From CAVUMR01 sp963742715 (lineage in GTDB: Bacteria; Actinomycetota; Actinomycetes; Mycobacteriales; Micromonosporaceae), in contig CAVUMR010000003.1 in NCBI GenBank assembly GCA_963742715.1, forward strand, positions 558,001 to 622,000: a stretch of 64,000 nt of DNA, in the 5' to 3' direction. The notes below the pieces were generated by a model, which saw only the letters and a program-made list of their open reading frames with translations, had not been told where the DNA came from and made no database searches. The position numbers were made by a program, and so were the translations under genes. Every line of letters begins with the position of its first letter. Position 1 is the stretch's first letter. Below, in pieces: positions 28,001-36,300 of the stretch.

Positions 28001-28487
28001 TACCGATGACGTGGTCTGCGGGGTGACTGTGGCCGGGCGACCGGCCGAGCTGCCCGACGTGGAGTCGATCCTCGGCCTGTTCGTCAACACGGTGCCGCTG
28101 CGCGCCCGGCTCGATCCGGACACGCCGTTCACCGCGACCCTCCGTGCGATCCAGGCGCAGCAGGTGGCGTCACGGGAGTACGAGCACGTCTCGCTGGCCG
28201 CGATCACCCGGGCCAGCGACCTGCCGCCCGGTACCCAGCTGTTCGACAGCATCTTCGTTTTCCAGAACCACCCGCCGCTGCCGGTGGCCACGGTGCGGGT
28301 GCTGGAGAGCACCGGGTACCCGCTGACGCTGGTCGTGGAGACCGCGCCGCGGCCGCACCTGCGCCTGCTGTACCGCCCTGACCTGCCCGGTGACCAGCTA
28401 CTTCAGGACCTGCGACGGCTCCTGGCGTACGCCATCGCCCATCCGGACGCGACCACCGGCGAGGTCGGCGCGGCGATCGGCCGGTGA
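25005..28487 (+). CDS. NRPS-1: A(Ser)-T-C initiation module
   Basis: About 1160 aa from ATG 25005 (no clear ribosome binding site). Order: Gly/Ala/Asp-rich collagen-like leader (residues about 25-65), A domain (about 80-590; YTSGSTGRPKG, NLYGPTE, YRTGDL, PSGKTDRRALP), T domain (DDFFSLGGDSILAIQ), C domain (about 715-1160; LTPLQEGMLYHGLL, active-site HHILLDGW). Aligning to the GrsA pocket gives DVWHISLVDK, nearly the serine code DVWHLSLIDK. No C domain precedes A, so it starts the chain. The TPLQEGM opening of the C domain is typical of DCL or dual types, yet no E domain is present. Low-complexity inserts break both A (PAPANPAPADPAP) and C (TANATASASASASA). It must pass its product to NRPS-2, which lacks a C domain. 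Confidence 0.92.
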   Translation: MAGLTGRWARRGRPPARTAPAGLAAGGAHGAGSAGGAAGAGGADGADGPGGASGADGADGPGGARGKLFESGPWWTARVPLPEDQCLHDLVAEQVARTPDAVAVIAGTGSPAGAEELTYAELYGRACSLAHHLRGLGGGTDTPVAVYAERSPELVVALLGILIAGGAYVPLDPDHPADRLRYMVEDVAAPVLVTQPHLVGRVDSPRVCVLDAIPAGSPDPPAPLATQDSLAYVIYTSGSTGRPKGVGIPHRGIVNRIVWMQREYRLRPDDVVLQKTPYGFDVSVWEFFWPLTVGARLVMARPGGHRDPGYLAGTINAYGVTTLHFVPTMLAQFLAEPGLPELPSVRRVICSGEALPGAVARRATRTFPGELHNLYGPTEASVDVSAYRYRGDDAPNVPIGTAIANTHLHVLDRDLRPVTTGEVGELYIGGVGLARGYHGRAALTAERFVPDPSGETRGGRLYRTGDLVRSLGDGNLEFVGRGDGQVKLRGNRIELGEIEQTLLGYDRVGAAAVTVRRLASGHEQLVAYVAPAGSANPAPANPAPADPAPGGQSNAAPAGQANAAPAEPELRAHLAERLPDYMVPAVFVFLDRLPVTPSGKTDRRALPDPIAQSPPPDTAAPAPDTVVGRLAAIWARVLERDGIGVDDDFFSLGGDSILAIQVAARARRDGLDLDTAQVFAYRTIADLAPHVTAAAATSFEDAAPFALSPVSAGELRRYPGVEDAYPLTPLQEGMLYHGLLDPDEADYLQQHVYRLDGPVDLDALESAWRETLRRHPVLRSTIEWEDVPEPIQLVHAEVVPQVRRATDLDQVLRTERREGFDFAAAPPVRVTLVARPEPTGAQHTELVLSYHHILLDGWSVAALLTEVMDRYRARPPAGPEKEPSTGPPIEQAAPFRRYLQWLAAADSGDTYWKQLLAGFRAPTPLPTAAATANAAATANATASASASASAEQPATTDPETATAELDLADELGRYATDARVTPHTVAVSAWALLLARYAGTDDVVCGVTVAGRPAELPDVESILGLFVNTVPLRARLDPDTPFTATLRAIQAQQVASREYEHVSLAAITRASDLPPGTQLFDSIFVFQNHPPLPVATVRVLESTGYPLTLVVETAPRPHLRLLYRPDLPGDQLLQDLRRLLAYAIAHPDATTGEVGAAIGR
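25128..25199 (+). repeat. 36-bp direct repeat encoding collagen-like Gly-X-Y triplets
   Basis: Two 36-bp copies at 25128-25163 and 25164-25199, in frame with NRPS-1, encode GAD-GAD-GPG-GAS and GAD-GAD-GPG-GAR. The preceding codons continue the glycine-every-third-residue pattern. It lies before the A domain. Confidence 0.75.
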
Positions 28488-28574
28488 CCACCGGCGCGCT
28501 GCCCGTCTCGTACACCTAGCTGGTCTTTCGCCCCTTGAAAGGCAAAAAAAAGCGGTCTGCGGCATGGTGGAGCG

Positions 28575-30392
28575 GTGACTTCGCTGGACGAGCTGGTGGC
28601 CCGTGCGGCCCGGAACACCCCGACGGCGGTCGCGGTCGCCGACGCGGACGGCGAGCTCAGCTACGCCGAGCTGGACGCGCGGGTGACGGGCCTGGCCCGC
28701 ACGCTGCGTGACCGGGGAGTACGCCCGGACCAGCCGGTCGGGGTGATCGTGGACCGCTCGGTCGAGCTGGCGGTGGCGGTGCTCGGCATCCTGCGGGCCG
28801 GCGGCGCGTACGTGCCGATCGAGCGGGACACCCCACCGGCCCGGCGGGAGACGATCCTCACCGACGCCGGCGCGTCGGTCTGCGTGGTCGATCCGGACCT
28901 GGCCGCCGACGTGCCCCTGCCGACCGTCACCCCGGCGGACACCGCGGCGGGCGGGCCGGTCGACGAGGTACGGCACCCCGATCAGCTGTGCGCGATCTAC
29001 TACACCTCCGGCTCCACCGGCCGCCCCAAGGGAGTGGCCTGCACGCACGGCGGCTGGGTGAACCGGATGCGCTGGATGCAGGACCGGCACCACCTGCGCC
29101 CCGGCGACACCGTGCTGCAGAAGACCACGCTCACCTTCGACGACGCGGCGGTCGAGCTGCTCTGGCCGCTGCTGGTCGGCGGCCGGGTCGCGATGCTGGC
29201 ACCGGGTGCCCACCGCGACCCGCGCGCGATCATCGACGCCGCGATCCGGTACGACGTGGTCCACCTGCAGTTCGTACCGAGCATGCTGGACCTGTTCCTG
29301 GACACGCTCACCGACGACGACGTCGAGCGGCTGCACCGGCTGCGCAGCGTGCTGTGTAGCGGCGAGGTGCTGCGGCCCGAGCTGGTACGACGGTTCTTCG
29401 CGCGGTTCGGCGACCAGGTGTCGCTCGACAACACCTGGGGCGCGACCGAGGTGTCGATCGACTCGACGTACCACCTGTGCAGCCCCGCCGACGCCAACGG
29501 TTCGGTTCCGATCGGCGTCCCGATGACCGGCAACGGGGTGTACGTGATGGACCGGTCGCTCGCGCCGGTGCCCGGCTCCGGGGTCGGCGAGCTGTGCATC
29601 TCCGGCGTGGGGCTGGCGCGCGGCTATCTCGGCGACCCGCGCCGTACCGCCGAGGTGTTCGTCCCGGACCCGGAGGGGCACGGCGCCCGGATGTACCGCA
29701 CCGGCGACCGCGGCATCCGCCGGCCGGACGGTGTACTCGCGTTCGTGGACCGGGTGGACGGCCAGGTCAAGGTGCGCGGCGTACGGATCGAGCTGGGCGA
29801 GGTACGGGCCGCGCTGCTCGAGCACCCGGACGTGGCCGACGCGGCGGTACTCGCGGTCGGCGGCGGTCCCGACACCAGCACCGGCACCGGCGGCGGCGAC
29901 AAGCAGCTCGCCGCGTACCTGGTGCCGCGGGGCGCCTGCCGGCCGGACGACGTCCGCGCGCACCTGCGTACCACCCTGCCCAGTTACGCGATCCCCAGCT
30001 CGTTCACGCTGGTCGAGGCTTTCCCGCTGCTGCCCAACGGCAAGCTCGACCGGATCGCGCTCGCGGCCGTGACCAGCGAGGACGACGACCAGCGGGAGTA
30101 CGTCGCGCCCCGCACGATCACCGAGGAGACGGTCGCCGAGGTGTGGTGCGCCGTACTCGGGGTCGAGCGGGTCAGCGTCGACCAGGACTTCTTCGCCGCC
30201 GGCGGGCACTCGCTGCTGGCGGTACGGATCCTCGGCCGGCTGCGGCAGGCGTTCGGCCTCCAGTTGCCGTTGAAGCTGATCTTCGAGTACCCGACCGTCG
30301 CCGCGGCCGCGGCCCGGCTCGAGGAACTGGTGCTGGCCGACATCGCCGACCAGGCCGCCGACGAGCAGGCTGGCGACCGGACCGGGCCGTGA
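28575..30392 (+). CDS. NRPS-2: free-standing A-T didomain
   Basis: 605 aa, GTG after GGTGGA. A domain with YYTSGSTGRPKG, FDDAAVELLW, DNTWGATEVSIDS, YRTGDRG, LPNGKLDRI; T domain with QDFFAAGGHSLLAVR near residue 550. The pocket reads DDVQLSTIDK, which I do not recognise. Position 236 is Asp, so the substrate may be polar or basic. With no C domain of its own it should receive the chain from the C domain that ends NRPS-1, so one elongation module is split between proteins. It overlaps NRPS-3 by 4 bp (GTGA), which implies translational coupling. The intergenic gap before it holds an unusual A8 tract at 28543-28550. Confidence 0.92.
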   Translation: MTSLDELVARAARNTPTAVAVADADGELSYAELDARVTGLARTLRDRGVRPDQPVGVIVDRSVELAVAVLGILRAGGAYVPIERDTPPARRETILTDAGASVCVVDPDLAADVPLPTVTPADTAAGGPVDEVRHPDQLCAIYYTSGSTGRPKGVACTHGGWVNRMRWMQDRHHLRPGDTVLQKTTLTFDDAAVELLWPLLVGGRVAMLAPGAHRDPRAIIDAAIRYDVVHLQFVPSMLDLFLDTLTDDDVERLHRLRSVLCSGEVLRPELVRRFFARFGDQVSLDNTWGATEVSIDSTYHLCSPADANGSVPIGVPMTGNGVYVMDRSLAPVPGSGVGELCISGVGLARGYLGDPRRTAEVFVPDPEGHGARMYRTGDRGIRRPDGVLAFVDRVDGQVKVRGVRIELGEVRAALLEHPDVADAAVLAVGGGPDTSTGTGGGDKQLAAYLVPRGACRPDDVRAHLRTTLPSYAIPSSFTLVEAFPLLPNGKLDRIALAAVTSEDDDQREYVAPRTITEETVAEVWCAVLGVERVSVDQDFFAAGGHSLLAVRILGRLRQAFGLQLPLKLIFEYPTVAAAAARLEELVLADIADQAADEQAGDRTGP

Positions 30393-33300
30393 CCACGGAC
30401 CTGTTCGCCGAGCGGCTGCGGGCCGCGCGGGAGGCGAGCCGGCGGGCACCGGCGTACACGCTGCCGCGGCGACCGGACGGTCCACTCGTACCGTCGTTCG
30501 GCCAGGAGTCGATCTGGCTGGCCGACCGGCTCCTCGACGACGCCCCGGACTACAACGTCTCCGAGGTGGTACGCGTCCGCGGGCCGCTCGACGCGGATGT
30601 GCTGCGGCTGGCGTTCGGCATCGTGATGGAGCGGCACGAGATCCTGCGTACCTGCTACACCGAGTCCGACGGCCGGCCGCGACCGGTACTGCGGGAGCTC
30701 GACCAGGTGCCGGTGGACGTACGCACCGCCGGGTCCGCCGCGCAGGCACGCGACCTCGCCCGCGCCCTGATCGCCGAACGGTTCGACCTGAGCACCGAGG
30801 TACCGCTGCGCGCGCACCTGATCCGCGTCACGCAGGAGCGGGGCGTCAAGGAGCGGGGCGTCAAGGAGCGGGGCGTCAAGGAGCGGGGCGTCAAGGAGCG
30901 GGGCGTCAAGGAGCGGGGCGTCAAGGAGGGGGGCGTCTCGGACGATGTGCGCGTCACGGATGAGCGGGGCGCCGAGGAGCGGGGCGTCGGGGCCGACTGG
31001 CTGGTCGTGCTCGTGGTCCACCACATCGCGGTGGACGGCTGGTCGATGTCGCTGCTGTGGACCGAGCTGTCGGTGACGTACGAGGCGCTGGTCGACGGCG
31101 CGATGCCGGCGCTGCCCGACCTGGCCGTGCAGTACGCCGACTACGCCCACTGGCAGCGCGAACAGGCCGCGACCGACGCCGACCTGACGTACTGGCGCCG
31201 GCAACTGGCCGGGCTGGAGCCGCTGGAACTGCCCACCGACCGGGCCCGGCCGCCGGTCTTCTCCGGCCGCGGCGACCGGCTGGACTTCCCGATCCCGGAC
31301 GAGCTGAGCGACCGGCTGCAACGGCTCGCTGTACAGCACGGGATCACGCTGTTCCACGCGTTGCTGGCCGGCTTCCAGGCGGTACTGCAGCGGTGGAGCG
31401 GGAGCGACGACCTCGCGGTCGGCACGCTGCTGGTCAGCCGCCAGTACCCGGAGCTGGAGTCGCTGATCGGCTTCTTCGGCACCATGGCGGTGGTACGCGC
31501 CGACCTGTCCGACGATCCGCGCTTCGCCGACCTGCTCGGCACCGTCCGGGACACCGCGGTCGACGCGTACCAGCACCAGGGGGTGCCGTTCGAACGGCTC
31601 GTCTCCGAGCTGCAGCCGGTCCGGGACCCGTCCCGGAATCCGCTGTTCCAGGTGGTGTTCACGCTCCAGGACGAGGAGACCGCACCGCTGCGCCTGACCG
31701 GGTGCACGGTCGAGCCGGTACCGCTGACCAACGGAACCGCCAAGTTCGACCTGGAGCTGCTGGTCACCCGGCGGGACGGCCGGCTGTCCGGGACGATCGA
31801 GTACGCCAGCGACCTGTTCGACGCCGCGACCATGTCCCGGCTCGCCGGCCACTACCTGCGGCTGCTCGACGCCGCCGCGGCCGACCCGGACCGCCGGCTG
31901 TCCGAGCTGGACCTGCTCACACCGGCCGAGCACGAGCAGCTGACCGGCTGGAACGACACCGCCACGCCGTACCCGGACCGCCCGGTGCATGCGCTGATCG
32001 CCGGCCGGCCCGACGACGTGGCCGTGCGGTGCGGCCGGTCCACCCTCACGTACGACGCGCTGGACCGCCGCTCCAACCAGCTCGCCCGGTTGCTGCGGGC
32101 TCGCGGCGTCGGCCCGGAGAGCACGGTCGGCGTGTGCCTGGACCGCACCGTCGACCTGGTGGTGGCGCTGGTCGCGGTGCTCAAGGCGGGCGGCGGGTAC
32201 GTGCCCGTCGATCCTGGTCACCCGCCCGACCGGATCCGGTACGTGCTGGCCGACAGCAACGCGCGGCTGCTGCTCACCACTCCCGGGCTGATGGACGGGT
32301 GGGGTGGTGACGGCGCGGCGCAGCCCGTCTATCTGGACGAGGCGTCCGACCAGCCCGACACCGCGCTGCCGTGCCGGGTGGCCGCGGAGAACCTCGCCTA
32401 CCTGATGTACACCTCCGGTTCGACCGGTCGCCCGAAGGGCGTGCTGGTGCCGCACCGGGCGGTGGTCAACCTGTCCAGGGCGTTCATCGGGCTCGTCGGG
32501 CTCACCGACCGCGACACGGTCGCCGCCGTCGCCACCCACGCGTTTGATATTTCGGTACCGGAGTTGCTCTCGCCGTTGCTGGTCGGCGCGACCGTGGTCG
32601 TGGTGCCCCGGGACGTCGTCACCGACGGGCCGGCGCTGGGCGCACTGCTGGACGCCGAGCGGGTCACGGTGCTGCAGACCACTCCGGCGGTGTGGCGGCT
32701 GCTGCTCGACGGCGGCTGGTCCGGCGGTGACCTGCGCGCCGGGACCACTGGCGAAGCGGTATCCCCGGCGCTCGCGGCCGAGGTACGCGCCAAGGTCACC
32801 CGGCTGTGGGACCTGTACGGCCCGACCGAGACCACGGTCTGGTCGACCGCGCACGAGGTGGACTCGGTACTGCCCGCCCGGCCGGTACCGATCGGCCGGC
32901 CACTGGCGAACACGACCGCGTACCTGCTGGACCGGCGGCTGCGGCCGGTACCGGTCGGCGTGATCGGCGAACTGCACCTCGGCGGTGCCGGGCTGTCCCG
33001 TGGGTACGCGGGCAAGCCGGCGACCACCGCGGAGCGGTACGTACCGGATCCGTTCGGCTCGGGCGGGCGGTTGTACCGCACCGGCGACCTGTGCCGACTG
33101 CTGCCGGACGGCACGATCGAGTACCTCGGCCGGTCCGACAGCCAGGTGAAGGTACGCGGCAACCGGATCGAGCTGGGCGAGGTCGAGACAGTCCTCAGTG
33201 GACACCCACAGGTGGCGCGGGCGGCCGTGTCGACCTGGGGCGACGGCACCGACCGGCAACTCGTCGGGTACGTGGTGTACCGGGACCGGCCGCTCGACCC

Positions 33301-36300
33301 CGCCGAGCTGCGCGGGTACCTGCGCACGATGCTGCCGGACGCGATGGTCCCGACGACGATCGTGGAGCTGGCCGAGCTGCCGCTCAATCCGAACGGGAAG
33401 GTCGACCGGGCGCGACTGCCCGGCCCGGCCCTGGAGCGGAGCCGGTACACCGCGCCGCGTACCGGGCTGGAGCGCCGGATCGTGGACATCTGGGCGGAGG
33501 TGCTCGGCACCGAGGCGTCGGGACCTGTCGACGGCGGCGACGCCTCAGGGCCTGGCGGCGCGGGCCGGATCGGCGCGGGCCGGATCGGCGCGGGCCGGAT
33601 CGGCGCGGGCCGGATCGGCAGCCGAATCGGTGTGGATGACGACTTCTTCCAGCTCGGTGGGCACTCCCTGCGCGCGCTGCAGGTCGCGACCCGGCTGCGG
33701 GACGCGCTGGGCGTGGACGTGTCGCTGCGTACCCTCCTCGTCCACCCGACCCCGGCCACGCTCGCCGCCGCGCTGGCCCCGGAGGCCGCGGGCCCTGAAC
33801 CGGGCCTTGGCACGGGCTTTGGCGGGCGCGCCGGGGGCGGGGGCGCGGTGCTGGAGCGGCGGCCGGGCGACGCCCCGGCACCGCTGTCGTACCTCCAGCG
33901 CCGGCTCTGGTTCCTCGACCAGTTGCAGCCGGGACGGGTGGACTACCTCGTCCCGAGCGTGGTCCGGCTGCGTGGCCCGCTGTCCACCGCGACGTTGGCC
34001 GAGGCGCTGCGGCTGGTGCTGGACCGGCACGAGGTGCTGCGCGCCCGGTTCGGGCTGCGGGACGGCGTGGCCGTACAGCTGCCCGGTCCACCGGGACCGG
34101 TCGAGGTCACCGAGGCGACCGAAGTCGAGGCACTACAGCTCGCGATCGAGGACGCGCAGCGGCCGTTCGACCTGTCCGCCGACGCGCCGGCCCGCGCCCG
34201 GGTCATCCGGGTGGGTGCCAGCCAGTCCGACGCCGCCGACCGCCAGCCCGGCGCCGCCGACCGCCGGCCCGGCGCCGCCGACAAGCACGACGAGCACGAC
34301 GAGCACCTGCTTGTGCTGGTGGCGCACCATGCCGCGATCGACGGCTGGTCGCTGCGCCTGCTGTGGCGGGAGCTCGGCGAGGCGTACACCGCGCTCGCCG
34401 CGGGCACCGGATCACCCGCGGGCGCCATACCCGGCGACGGGGCAACACCGGCCGCGCTGCGCTACGGCGACGTCGCCTACTGGCAGCAGCGCGCGGGCGA
34501 CGCGGCTTTCGCGCCGCAGCTCGACTACTGGCGTACCCGACTGGACGGACTGCCGCCGTGCGAGCTGCCGACCGACCGGCCGCGCCCGGCTTCCTGGTCC
34601 GGTCACGGCGACCGGGTCACGGTCACGTTCCCGGACGGGCTCGGCGAACAGGTACGCGCGCTCGCCCGCCGGTGCGGCGCGACCGTGTTCATGACGCTGC
34701 TCGCCGGCCTGCAGGTGGTACTCGCCCGGTACACCGGGCAGGAGGACGTGGTGGTCGGGACTCCGGTCGCCGGCCGGCCACGCGCGGAACTCGAACCGCT
34801 GATCGGCTGTTTCGTGAACACGCTGGTACTGCGGGGCGACACCGCGGGCGATCCCACCTTCACCGAGCTGCTCGGGCGGGTACGGGACAGCGTCTCCGCG
34901 GACGTGGCGAATCAGGACGTACCGTTCGAGCGGCTGGTCACCGAGCTGCGGCCGGATCGGGACCTGTCCCGCAACCCGCTGTTCTCGGTCATGCTCCGCC
35001 ACGACGAGGACGACACCGCTGAGCTGCGCCTGTCGGGGATCACGGTCGAGCCGGTGGACCTCGGTACCGCCAGCGCCAAGGTGGACGTGAGTGTGTCCAT
35101 CATGGACGGTCCGGACGGGCTGACCGGCGAGCTGGAGTACGCCACCGACCTGTTCGACCGGGCGACCGCACAGGCTCTCGCGGAGTCGTACGCGCAGACG
35201 ATGTTGTCGCTGGTCACCGCGCCGGACCGGCCGCTGTCGACCACGGCGACGATCACCGCCCCGGTGACACCGGCGGTGACACCCGACCTGCCGAGCCTGC
35301 CCGAACTGGTGGCGCGTCAGGCCGCTCGTACCCCGGACGCGGTCGCGATCGGATTCGGCGCGCACACCATGACCTATCGCGAGCTGCACGATCGGGCCAG
35401 CCGGTTGGCCGGCTGGTTGCGCGGCGAGGGGGTCGGCGTCGAGGACGTTGTCGCGGTCGCCCTGCCGCGCTCCCCCGAGCTGGTGACCGCGCTGCTCGGC
35501 GTGCTCTATGCCGGCGGTACGTACCTCGCCCTCGACCCGACCGCACCGGCCGGCCGCAACGCGCGACTGATCGCCGACAGCGGCGCCCGGCTGGTGCTGG
35601 ACCAGCGCCCGCTCCCCGGGGCCGACACCCCCGCCGAGCCGGTCGAGGTCAGGCCGGACAACCGGGCGGCCGTCTACTACACGTCCGGTTCGACCGGCTC
35701 GCCCAAGGGCGTCGAGACGACCCACCGGGGCATCGCGAACTTCCTGGACTACCTGACCGGTACCGCCGGCCTGACCAGCGAAGACGTCGTGCTGCAACTG
35801 GCCGCGGTGTCGTTCGACGCGTCGATCCGGGACATCTTCGGCCCGCTGGTGGCCGGCGGTCGGGTGGTGCTCGTACCGGACGAGGCGACGCGCGACCCAT
35901 ACGCGCTGCTCGCCGCGATCGAGGCGCACCAGGTGACCGCGCTGCTGTCCCTCGTACCGTCGATGCTGACCGCGCTGGCGACGGCCGCCGGTGCCGCCGC
36001 CGAGCCGGCCCCGTCGCTGCGGCTGGGTCTGGTCAGCGGTGAACCCCTGACCGACCAGCATGTACGCGCGGCGCGCAAGCTGTCGCGGTCGATCCGGCTG
36101 GTCAACCAGTACGGCCCGACCGAGTGCACGATGACCTCCACCTACCACGAGGCGGGGGATGAGGCCGGCGCCATTCCGATCGGGCGGCCCATCCCGTACG
36201 CCCGCGGTCACGTGCTCGGCGCCCGCGGCGAGCCGCTGCCGCCGGGGGCACTGGGCGACCTGCACCTCGGTACACCGGGGCTGGCCCGGGGTTACCTCGG

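Noticed and set aside
28531..28550. Intrinsic terminator between NRPS-1 and NRPS-2
   Set aside because: The hairpin is weak and followed by A, not T, on the coding strand.
29984..33259. 1091-codon minus-strand open frame
   Set aside because: Antisense to NRPS-2 and NRPS-3, no family-like motifs; a by-product of GC-rich codon bias.
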